A DNA stretch of 6,692 bases. It comes from an uncultured Lachnospiraceae bacterium (GTDB lineage: Bacteria; Bacillota; Clostridia; Lachnospirales; Lachnospiraceae). Below, piece by piece: positions 1-4,693 of the stretch. Position numbers and translations under genes: made by a program. Under the pieces are notes generated by a model. It was not told the origin of the DNA, ran no database searches, and saw only the letters and a program-made list of their open reading frames with translations. Every line of letters begins with the position of its first letter. The stretch's first letter is position 1. The stretch covers positions 1 through 6,692 of the forward strand of contig CAJTSH010000083.1 of NCBI GenBank assembly GCA_910578885.1. The letters are read 5' to 3'.

Positions 1-1
1 G

Positions 2-172
2 ATCGTGGCCGGGCGGCAAAAACACAATGGAATGGCCTGGTCTCCTGATGGAAGCGGGGCACTTGCCGCTTTACAGATGATCTACCTAAATCACCAGCCT
101 GAGCTATGGTTTCACAAAAAAGAATTACGTTTATTCTCACCTTCACTTGAAAACACCCAAAAAGCAGCATGA
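2..172 (+). CDS. C-terminal fragment of a transposase-like protein (5' end outside window)
   Basis: An open frame enters from the left edge and gives 56 residues before TGA. The tail contains a G-R-x-K-H-N-G-M-x-W-S segment, then G-S-x-A-L-A-A-L and a later W-F. This pattern (basic residues, G-M-x-W-S, a small-residue helix rich in Ala and Leu, then Asn) resembles from memory the C-terminal end of transposases of the ISLre2/UPF0236 or ISKra4 type. The catalytic part would lie left of the window, so activity cannot be judged. A downstream inverted repeat and the truncated neighbouring hydrolase both fit an insertion-sequence end lying between this stop and about position 294. It could instead be the tail of an unrelated protein. 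The family assignment is the weak part; that the frame codes for protein is more likely than not. Confidence 0.42.
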   Translation: MVAGRQKHNGMAWSPDGSGALAALQMIYLNHQPELWFHKKELRLFSPSLENTQKAA

Positions 173-207
173 CTCAAGGCCTGTAACTCCTATAGCATTT
201 CCTGCAC

Positions 208-266
208 AGACTGCGAAGTAAAAACAGACAGCAGTCTTGTTTGTGTGCTCCTTTTCTACGCAGTCT
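208..266 (+). repeat. Imperfect long inverted repeat; IS end or terminator of the transposase fragment
   Basis: AGACTGCG at 208-215 is the exact reverse complement of CGCAGTCT at 259-266. Pairing continues imperfectly inward (AG with CT, then AAA with TTT), giving a long stem with a loop of roughly 28 bases. A short T-rich stretch (CTTTTC) follows on the plus strand. Position 36 bases after the transposase-like stop suits either a weak terminator or a subterminal inverted repeat of an insertion sequence. The other element end is not in the window, so the two cannot be separated. Confidence 0.35.
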
Positions 267-293
267 TTTCATCCCTTAAAATCCCTCCTCGTC

Positions 294-842
294 TCATATT
301 CCAACCGCACAGCTGGAAATATTTTTTGCCAGTGCCTTTGCAGCTTTCATATTAGCCCAATCATGCTTCCCGCAAAGTATCAAAGTCGGACACAATATAT
401 TTTTTAAATCCTGCTCAAAATTTAATGTCATCATTGAACTGGTCAGATGAATCATATCTTGTTTCTTTATGCCGCTTCCCAAAAAAGATTTTTCCGGCAT
501 GACCCGGAATAAACTATTTTGAAATTTTAAGAGCAGCTTTGGCATTTTGTATTGTGGTGCAATCAATATTAAAGACTGAACTTTTTCAGCATGGTTTATG
601 CTATAGTTTAATGCCAGAACCGCACCGAGTGAAATGCCGCAAATCGTTACAGGTTCTGAAAACGTTTTAACATATTTTTCAAAGGAAAGATAGATATTTT
701 TGTATGTTAGTGCGCTGTCTGATGTTGTATTGAAATCAAACAAGTTCGGGCAGGATGCTTTTACATCTTTGGGCAGGTATGAAATTGTTTCATTCCAGCT
801 TGAGGGGGATTGCCCTAAACCATGCAAAAAAATCACATTCAT
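294..842 (-). pseudogene. Alpha/beta hydrolase, C-terminally truncated and lacking catalytic His
   Basis: The 182-residue product starts with the strand and oxyanion signature of the alpha/beta hydrolase fold (F-L-H-G-L-G, residues 5-10). It carries the nucleophile elbow G-I-S-L-G at 69-73 (Ser71), and then C-P-T-L-I-L-C-G-K-H-D-W at about 151-162, where Asp161 is the expected acid. Family members usually run to 220-270 residues, with the catalytic His in an A-G-H-type motif shortly after this point. Here the frame ends at Ile182, before any such His, although the preceding A-L-A-K-N-I segment is normal. The break falls next to a transposase-like fragment, so loss of the 3' end by insertion is the simplest reading. 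Start: the SD GGAGGT (855-860) lies inside the last codons of the upstream regulator gene and is spaced about 12-13 bases from ATG, implying translational coupling. Substrate unknown; no signal peptide, so cytosolic. An unusually short, inactive or non-catalytic homologue remains possible. Confidence 0.7.
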
Positions 843-850
843 TTCCAGTT

Positions 851-1489
851 TTATACCTCCATGCTTACCAGTGTTTTCTTTACCGTTTCCATGATTTCAT
901 CATCAATCAGCGGAAGTCCCATTTTATCAAATAAATCTTTGATAAATAAAAATTTATGAAATATTTCTTCTGAGGTTGCCGGGTAAATGGATGGCGTCAG
1001 CCATAAATCAAACAAAGGTATCAGTTCAGATAATTCCCTGGCATAATCCGTATGGATAGAACCATCCTTGATTCCCTCTGTGAGAAGCTCCAGCCAAAAC
1101 GGACTAAGTACCTGCCTGTTAGATTCAATTATCCCAGCCAATATACGTGGATTTTTCAGAATAGGCATTGCCTGTAATGAAAGATTTACCCGTTCCTTGT
1201 CTGACTGGTTTAATGACATTGCCATTTTCATTTTTTGCAGCCCGTTCAAATCCTTTTGATTTTTCACGGTATCAAATGGATTCTTTTCACGGAACATTTT
1301 GTTCGTTAAAGCGTCCATGATTTCTTCTTTTGACTTAAAATGATGATAGATTGCCCCCCTTGTCAGTCCACCCAGTTCATCTACAATATCCTGAATGGTA
1401 GTGTTGTCATATCCCTTTGTAAGAAAAAGCCGCTGCGATACTTCTAATATTTTTTCTACTGTTATTTCGGGATATTTGTTGCGAGCCAT
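851..1489 (-). CDS. TetR/AcrR-family transcriptional regulator
   Basis: The 212-residue protein has the classic TetR layout: an N-terminal helix-turn-helix (about residues 10-55), including L-F-L-T-K-G-Y-D-N-T-T-I-Q-D-I and L-T-R-G-A-I-Y-H-H-F-K-S-K-E-E-I, then an all-helical ligand and dimer domain. Length is typical. A start seven codons further up (1510) is possible, but the ATG at 1489 has SD GGAGGTGA (1497-1504) at 7 bases, and the upstream ATG lies inside the presumed operator and has no SD of its own. The gene is first in a leftward operon with the alpha/beta hydrolase 8 bases downstream. A canonical promoter and a 7-bp-arm palindrome directly upstream suggest autorepression relieved by a small ligand. 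The ligand cannot be read from sequence. The hydrolase may have acted on that ligand or a related toxic ester; this is inference. Confidence 0.93.
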   Translation of the reverse strand: MARNKYPEITVEKILEVSQRLFLTKGYDNTTIQDIVDELGGLTRGAIYHHFKSKEEIMDALTNKMFREKNPFDTVKNQKDLNGLQKMKMAMSLNQSDKERVNLSLQAMPILKNPRILAGIIESNRQVLSPFWLELLTEGIKDGSIHTDYARELSELIPLFDLWLTPSIYPATSEEIFHKFLFIKDLFDKMGLPLIDDEIMETVKKTLVSMEV

Positions 1490-1496
1490 ATGCAAA

Positions 1497-1504
1497 TCAC
1501 CTCC
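1497..1504 (-). promoter_or_regulatory. Ribosome binding site deciding the tetR start
   Basis: On the minus strand GGAGGTGA sits 7 bases before the ATG at 1489. It is a near-perfect anti-SD match and favours the 212-residue product over the longer frame beginning at 1510. Confidence 0.85.
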
Positions 1505-1526
1505 ATACATTCATCCGGTATGTATG
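1504..1526. promoter_or_regulatory. Candidate TetR operator palindrome
   Basis: CATACAT (1504-1510) and ATGTATG (1520-1526) are perfect reverse complements separated by 9 bases. The site begins just downstream of the -10 box and covers the predicted transcription start of the tetR-hydrolase operon, where a repressor would block initiation. TetR-family operators are commonly palindromes of 15-25 bp in this place. Binding by this regulator is inferred. Confidence 0.65.
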
Positions 1527-1555
1527 AGTATAGCTATAATAAAGTCTTTTGTCAA
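1527..1555 (-). promoter_or_regulatory. Sigma-A promoter of the tetR-hydrolase operon
   Basis: Reading the minus strand, TTGACA (1550-1555) is followed by exactly 17 bases and then TATACT (1527-1532), one base off the consensus -10. The expected start is near 1520, inside the palindrome, which leaves a leader of about 30 bases containing the strong SD. Confidence 0.85.
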
Positions 1556-1645
1556 GATCTATCGGTAAGGATAGTAACAAGACATAGAAATAGCCGCCCT
1601 GCTCTGTTAAGTGAGCATGGCATAAGATTACAATTGAATATCGAG

Positions 1646-1676
1646 AAAAAAGGCAGAGAAAAATTCCTGCTTTTTT
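1646..1676 (+). terminator. Possible bidirectional terminator upstream of brnT
   Basis: GCAG (1653-1656) pairs with CTGC (1667-1670) around a 10-base loop, and the stem extends through six A-T pairs to the T-run at 1671-1676, with one bulged G at 1652. A-runs on one side and T-runs on the other let it act in either direction. No complete gene ends just before it on either strand, so it may insulate the brnT promoter from read-through. The GC core is only 4 bp, so it may be weak. Confidence 0.4.
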
Positions 1677-1685
1677 ATTTGGACA

Positions 1686-1714
1686 TTGACAAATAATTAC
1701 AGAATAATTATAAT
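1686..1714 (+). promoter_or_regulatory. Perfect-consensus sigma-A promoter of brnTA
   Basis: TTGACA (1686-1691), exactly 17 bases, then TATAAT (1709-1714): every consensus base is present. The start point expected about 7 bases after the -10 is 1720-1722, which coincides with the brnT ATG at 1721. A promoter of this strength is usual for toxin-antitoxin operons held down by their own antitoxin. Confidence 0.85.
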
Positions 1715-1722
1715 ATAATTAT
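1693..1722. promoter_or_regulatory. Three palindromic 8-mers at 11-bp period: candidate BrnA operator
   Basis: ATAATTAC (1693), ATAATTAT (1704) and ATAATTAT (1715) occur at exact 11-bp steps, one helical turn. ATAATTAT is its own reverse complement. The array spans the promoter spacer, the -10 box and the first two bases of the brnT start codon. Ribbon-helix-helix repressors typically bind short tandem sites in phase on one face of DNA, and the antitoxin here has a fold of that kind. The repeats are simple AT sequence, so chance must be considered. Confidence 0.55.
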
Positions 1723-2008
1723 GGAATATATAAATTTTGAATGGGACGAAAATAAAAACAGAATCAACAAGGCTAAGCATGGAATTGATTTTGAAGAAGC
1801 AGCAACGGTATTTTATGATGAGATGGCTATAGTGATTGGGGATACGGAACATTCCAAGGAGGAGGACAGATTTATTATTTTAGGATTTAGCCAAACGGCT
1901 AAACTTTTGGTAGTCTGCCATTGCTATAGGGAATCTGATACAGTAATTCGCATTGTTTCCGCAAGGAAAGCAAGCGCAAGTGAAGCGAAACAGTATGACG
2001 ATTTTTGA
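1721..2008 (+). CDS. brnT: BrnT-family toxin (RelE-like ribonuclease)
   Basis: The 95-residue protein matches the BrnT family throughout. It has the N-terminal F-E-W-D-E-N-K-N-R-I-N-K-A-K-H-G-I-D-F-E-E-A block (residues 6-27, with Lys19 and His20), the central E-H-S-K-E-E-D-R-F-I-I-L-G (43-55, Arg50), L-L-V-V-C-H (62-67), and the C-terminal R-I-V-S-A-R-K-A-S (77-85). Length is typical. BrnT proteins have a RelE-like fold, cleave RNA and inhibit translation until bound by BrnA; the basic and His residues named are the likely catalytic set by family analogy. brnT precedes brnA by 13 bases, the usual toxin-first order of this family. No Shine-Dalgarno sequence lies upstream of ATG and no alternative in-frame Met is near, so translation is probably from a leaderless mRNA. 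Confidence 0.9.
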   Translation: MEYINFEWDENKNRINKAKHGIDFEEAATVFYDEMAIVIGDTEHSKEEDRFIILGFSQTAKLLVVCHCYRESDTVIRIVSARKASASEAKQYDDF

Positions 2009-2021
2009 AAGGGGCGTAAGT

Positions 2022-2231
2022 ATGAAAGAAGAATATGATTTTAGTAACGGGGTGAGAAATCCCTATGTAAAAAAGCTGAAAAAGCAGATAACGATAAACA
2101 TTGACAATGATACGGTGGACTTCTTTAAGGAACAGAGCAAAGAATCGGGCATACCATATCAGACGCTTATCAATCTGTATCTGTCAGATTGTGCAAAACA
2201 CAAAAAGCAGTTACAGATGTCTTGGGAATAG
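2022..2231 (+). CDS. brnA: BrnA-family antitoxin (ribbon-helix-helix DNA-binding)
   Basis: The 69-residue protein has an N-terminal Y-D-F-S-N-G-V-R-N-P-Y (residues 5-15), typical of BrnA antitoxins, that should wrap the toxin. The C-terminal part K-K-Q-I-T-I-N-I-D-N-D-T-V-D-F-F-K-E-Q-S (20-39) followed by G-I-P-Y-Q-T-L-I-N-L-Y-L-S-D-C-A is the beta strand plus two helices of a ribbon-helix-helix domain (DUF4415/BrnA type). The start at 2022 has SD AAGGGG at 2009-2014, right after the brnT stop. The frame is open further up (to 1953), but that region overlaps brnT and does not resemble the family. BrnA neutralises BrnT and, with it, represses the shared promoter; the tandem sites at 1693-1722 are the likely target. 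Confidence 0.87.
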   Translation: MKEEYDFSNGVRNPYVKKLKKQITINIDNDTVDFFKEQSKESGIPYQTLINLYLSDCAKHKKQLQMSWE

Positions 2232-2255
2232 AGCAACGAAAAGGGGACAGTACAT

Positions 2256-2260
2256 GGAGG
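2256..2260 (+). promoter_or_regulatory. Ribosome binding site indicating a TTG start
   Basis: GGAGG lies exactly 9 bases before the TTG at 2270. The next in-frame ATG (2288) would leave this site 27 bases away, and the ATG upstream (2189) lies inside brnA. The SD therefore selects TTG. Confidence 0.75.
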
Positions 2261-2269
2261 CGCATAACG

Positions 2270-3673
2270 TTGATCAAAGCAGCATTTATGCTTCCGCATC
2301 CGCCGATAATTATACCGGAAATCGGCAGGGGCGAGGAGAAAAAAGTACAAAAAACGGTTGAGGCGTATCACGCGGCGGCACGTCAGATTGCCGACCTGAA
2401 ACCGGAGACGGTGCTCCTGATGTCTCCGCATCAGATTCTGTATTCGGATTATTTCCATATATCGCCGGGGCAAAGTGCATCGGGGGATTATGCGCAGTTT
2501 CGTGCGCCCCAAGTGCAGATGCAGGTCCGCTATGATACAGAGTTTGTGGAGCAGCTCTGTAAACTGGCAGATGCGGCAGACTTTCCGGCAGGAACCAAAG
2601 GGGAACGTGACAAACGGCTGGATCACGGAACAATGGTGCCGCTGTATTTTGTGAACCAGTATTTCAAAGAATATCGGCTTGTCCGCATCGGTTTGTCAGG
2701 ACTGTCGTTGAAAATGCATTACCAGCTTGGGCAGTATATTCAGGAAACGGACAGACTACTAAATAGAACGACAGTTCTGATAGCGAGCGGGGATTTGTCG
2801 CACCGGTTAAAGGAAGATGGACCGTATGGATACCGAAAGGAAGGTCCCGAGTATGACAGCCGTATTATGGAAGTGATGGGAACCGCCGATTTTGGCAGGC
2901 TGTTTCAGTTTCCAGAAGACCTCTGCGAACAGGCGGGGGAATGCGGTCATCGTTCCTTTACGATGATGGCAGGAGCGCTTGATAAGCAGAAGGTGGAGGC
3001 AGCGCTTTTATCCTATGAGGGTGTTTTCGGCGTGGGATACGGGATTTGTACTTATACCGTATGCGGCAGCGATGCGGGGCGCAATTTTAAGGAGCAGTTT
3101 GAAAAAGAAGAGCGGGCAAAAATTGCAGAGCAGAGAGCGCAGGAGGACGCCTATGTGCAGCTTGCGAGAAAAACAATCGAAACCTATGTGCGCACAGGAG
3201 AAAAAACAGCAGTGCCGGACGGACTGCCCGAAGAACTGTACAGTCAGCGGGCAGGCGTTTTTGTCTCTGTTAAGGAAAACGGAAGTCTGCGCGGCTGTAT
3301 CGGAACGATTTGTGCGGTACAAACCTGCGTTGCAGAGGAAATCATCGAAAATGCGATCAGTGCGGCGAGCAGGGATCCCAGATTTTTGCCAATCCGGCAG
3401 GAGGAACTGGACGAGCTTGTGATCAGTGTGGATGTGTTGGGGGACACGGAGGAAATTGATTCACCGGACAAGCTGGATGTCAGGCGGTATGGCGTTATCG
3501 TGACAAAGGGGCATAAGCGCGGACTGCTTCTGCCGAATCTGGACGGCGTTGATACCGTGGAGGAGCAGATTGCAATCGCAAAACGCAAGGCAGGCATTGG
3601 CGGGAATGAAGAGGTGACACTGGAACGGTTTGAGGTAATCAGACATTATTATACATGTGGTCGAAAAGACTGA
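2270..3673 (+). CDS. amrBA: Fused MEMO-AMMECR1 protein (AmmeMemoRadiSam proteins B and A)
   Basis: From the TTG start the product has 467 residues in two domains. Residues about 5-265 form a MEMO-like domain (class III extradiol dioxygenase fold): M-L-P-H-P-P (7-12), M-S-P-H (51-54), L-D-H-G-T-M-V-P-L (117-125, His119), A-S-G-D-L-S-H (172-178) and E-C-G-H (224-227). These hold the His/Asp/Cys residues expected to bind a metal. A charged, probably helical linker (about 273-295) leads to an AMMECR1 domain (about 295-460) with the family hallmark L-R-G-C-I-G-T (340-346, Cys343), then S-R-D-P-R-F and a G-L-L-L-P tail. Elsewhere the two domains are often separate genes; the fusion implies they work in one complex with the radical SAM enzyme downstream. 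No signal peptide or membrane segment. The reaction is not established to my knowledge. brnA ends 38 bases upstream with no terminator between, so read-through from the toxin-antitoxin promoter is possible. Codon use looks richer in G+C than the flanks. Confidence 0.9.
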   Translation: MIKAAFMLPHPPIIIPEIGRGEEKKVQKTVEAYHAAARQIADLKPETVLLMSPHQILYSDYFHISPGQSASGDYAQFRAPQVQMQVRYDTEFVEQLCKLADAADFPAGTKGERDKRLDHGTMVPLYFVNQYFKEYRLVRIGLSGLSLKMHYQLGQYIQETDRLLNRTTVLIASGDLSHRLKEDGPYGYRKEGPEYDSRIMEVMGTADFGRLFQFPEDLCEQAGECGHRSFTMMAGALDKQKVEAALLSYEGVFGVGYGICTYTVCGSDAGRNFKEQFEKEERAKIAEQRAQEDAYVQLARKTIETYVRTGEKTAVPDGLPEELYSQRAGVFVSVKENGSLRGCIGTICAVQTCVAEEIIENAISAASRDPRFLPIRQEELDELVISVDVLGDTEEIDSPDKLDVRRYGVIVTKGHKRGLLLPNLDGVDTVEEQIAIAKRKAGIGGNEEVTLERFEVIRHYYTCGRKD

Positions 3674-3677
3674 CCAC
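3657..3677 (+). repeat. Small hairpin across the amrBA stop codon
   Basis: GTGGTC (3657-3662) pairs with GACCAC (3672-3677) around a 9-base loop, with the TGA stop in the 3' arm. No T-run follows, so it is not a convincing terminator. It may be mRNA structure only. Confidence 0.3.
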
Positions 3678-3691
3678 CAGTATAAAATGAT

Positions 3692-3740
3692 GCACACAGC
3701 CGCATAAGGAAATATGCCGCTTCGCGGCTGCGGCTGGTGC
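3692..3740 (+). promoter_or_regulatory. Nested stem-loop in the amrBA-amrS gap
   Basis: GCACACAGCCGC (3692-3703) pairs with GCGGCTGGTGC (3730-3740) as 11 base pairs with a single bulged A. Inside it GCCGC-TTC-GCGGC (3716-3728) forms a second hairpin. The outer 5' arm can alternatively pair with GCGGCTG at 3724-3730, so two exclusive folds exist. No T-run follows, which argues against a simple terminator. It may be a cis-acting RNA structure or an intergenic repeat; the 5' arm recurs at 4646. Confidence 0.55.
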
Positions 3741-3741
3741 G

Positions 3742-3774
3742 ATACTCACGGCAGATCTTATCTGTCGTGAGTAT
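3742..3774 (+). promoter_or_regulatory. 15-bp near-perfect hairpin or palindrome upstream of amrS
   Basis: Bases 3742-3756 pair with 3760-3774 over 15 positions (14 Watson-Crick and one G-U) with only a 3-base CTT loop. It starts 1 base after the preceding stem and ends 13 bases before the amrS SD. A TATAAT at 3772-3777 overlaps its 3' foot, so as DNA it could be an operator over an amrS promoter, although no good -35 is present at 17 bp. As RNA it would be very stable. No T-run follows, so a standard intrinsic terminator is unlikely. Confidence 0.6.
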
Positions 3775-3801
3775 AATATAGGAATACAGGAGGCGGAGCA
3801 C

Positions 3802-4641
3802 ATGAAAACAATCTGTCACACATGTATGCATCATTGTAGCCTGGAGCCCGGACAAAGGGGGCTGTGCAGGGCAAGAAAAAATGAAGGCGGGAGAATCGTT
3901 TGTGAAAACTATGGGAAAATTACTTCGCTTGCGTTAGATGCGGTTGAGAAAAAGCCGCTGAAGCTGTTTTATCCGGGAAGCCGGATTTTATCGGTCGGAA
4001 GCTATGGCTGTAATTTGCGGTGTGCTTTCTGCCAAAACCATGAAATTTCCATGTCGGATTTTGAGACAGCCGAAACTGTTTTTATTTCTCCGCAGGCTTT
4101 GGCGGAGAAGGCGCTTGCCTGCAAAGATGCGGGAAACATCGGCGTGGCATTTACGTATAATGAGCCGTTGGTCGGGTGGGAGTATATCCGCGATACGGGC
4201 ATACTTGTGAAACAGGCTGGCATGAAAAACGTGCTGGTGACAAACGGGACTGCATCGGTTGAAGTACTGGAAGAAATTCTCCCGCTGATAGATGCCATGA
4301 ATATTGATTTGAAAGGGTTTCACGACTCGTATTACAGGGAGCTTGGCGGGGATTTGGAAACTGTGAAAGAATTTATCCTGCGTGCGGCTGCTGGCTGTCA
4401 TGTGGAGCTTACCACGCTGATTGTTCCGGGCAAAAACGATACAATATCAGAAATGGAGAAAGAGGCTGAGTGGATTGCGTCAGTGGAAGAGGCTGTCGGG
4501 AAGAAGATTCCGCTGCATGTCACGCGCTTTTTCCCAAGGTATCATATGATGGACAAGGAGGCAACCGAAGTGGGAAAAGTGTATGCGCTTGCGGAAGCTG
4601 CCAGGAAATATCTGGCGTATGTGTTTGTAGGGAACTGTTAA
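3802..4641 (+). CDS. amrS: AmmeMemoRadiSam-system radical SAM enzyme
   Basis: The 279-residue protein is the radical SAM partner of the MEMO/AMMECR1 protein. An N-terminal Cys cluster (Cys5, Cys8, Cys12, Cys22, in C-H-T-C-M-H-H-C and G-L-C-R-A-R) precedes the 4Fe-4S/SAM motif C-N-L-R-C-A-F-C (Cys70, Cys74, Cys77; CX3CX2C). Then come T-Y-N-E-P (118-122), V-T-N-G-T (146-150), M-N-I-D-L-K (166-171) and V-E-L-T-T-L-I-V-P-G (201-210), all typical of the PflA-like branch. It should generate a 5'-deoxyadenosyl radical; the target is unknown. Start: ATG with SD AGGAGG (3788-3793) at 8 bases. The protein ends at Y-V-F-V-G-N-C, whereas from memory many homologues continue for some 30 or more residues with a CPxCG-type pair, so this is a short form or a 3' truncation. 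A 12-bp repeat begins 5 bases after the stop. Same strand as amrBA, 128 bp apart. Confidence 0.93.
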   Translation: MKTICHTCMHHCSLEPGQRGLCRARKNEGGRIVCENYGKITSLALDAVEKKPLKLFYPGSRILSVGSYGCNLRCAFCQNHEISMSDFETAETVFISPQALAEKALACKDAGNIGVAFTYNEPLVGWEYIRDTGILVKQAGMKNVLVTNGTASVEVLEEILPLIDAMNIDLKGFHDSYYRELGGDLETVKEFILRAAAGCHVELTTLIVPGKNDTISEMEKEAEWIASVEEAVGKKIPLHVTRFFPRYHMMDKEATEVGKVYALAEAARKYLAYVFVGNC

Positions 4642-4645
4642 ATAG

Positions 4646-4657
4646 GCACACAGCCGC
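4646..4657 (+). repeat. Second copy of the 12-bp GCACACAGCCGC repeat
   Basis: GCACACAGCCGC is identical to 3692-3703, and both copies are followed 2-3 bases later by AAGGAAA. Each lies just after a stop codon (amrBA at 3673, amrS at 4641), so the pair flanks amrS as direct repeats. This copy lacks the complementary 3' arm and cannot form the stem seen at 3692-3740. Confidence 0.6.
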
Positions 4658-4693
4658 TCAAAGGAAAATTGAATTTTGTGAGGGAATCGTGCT

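Noticed and set aside
1535..1540. Plus-strand TATAAT in the tetR promoter region
   Set aside because: No acceptable -35 lies 16-18 bp upstream on the plus strand. The match arises from the AT-rich spacer of the minus-strand promoter.
1490..1696. Plus-strand 68-residue frame across the tetR promoter
   Set aside because: It spans the tetR promoter, operator and the possible terminator, has no SD, and has no recognisable protein pattern.
2101..2129. TTGACA-17-TTTAAG promoter-like sequence inside brnA
   Set aside because: The -35 is perfect but the -10 matches only 4 of 6, and it encodes the conserved I-D-N-D segment of the antitoxin. Not listed as a feature; kept only as an alternative for amrBA transcription.
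2159..2633. Overlapping minus-strand open frames opposite the MEMO domain
   Set aside because: They lie opposite a well-supported coding frame with clear motifs. Their products are Cys/Arg/His/Pro-rich shadow translations with no family pattern, and no SD is evident.
3008..3697. Several minus-strand frames and one plus-strand frame over the AMMECR1 domain
   Set aside because: They are mirror or shifted readings of the conserved AMMECR1 coding sequence, with low-complexity Ser or Arg content and no start signals.
3742..3774. Reading the 15-bp hairpin as the amrBA terminator
   Set aside because: No T-run follows on the plus strand and the sequence continues straight to the amrS SD. A T-run is also absent on the minus strand.
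3988..4401. Minus-strand 137-residue frame opposite amrS
   Set aside because: It is fully inside a recognised radical SAM gene on the other strand, and its composition is that of a complement shadow.
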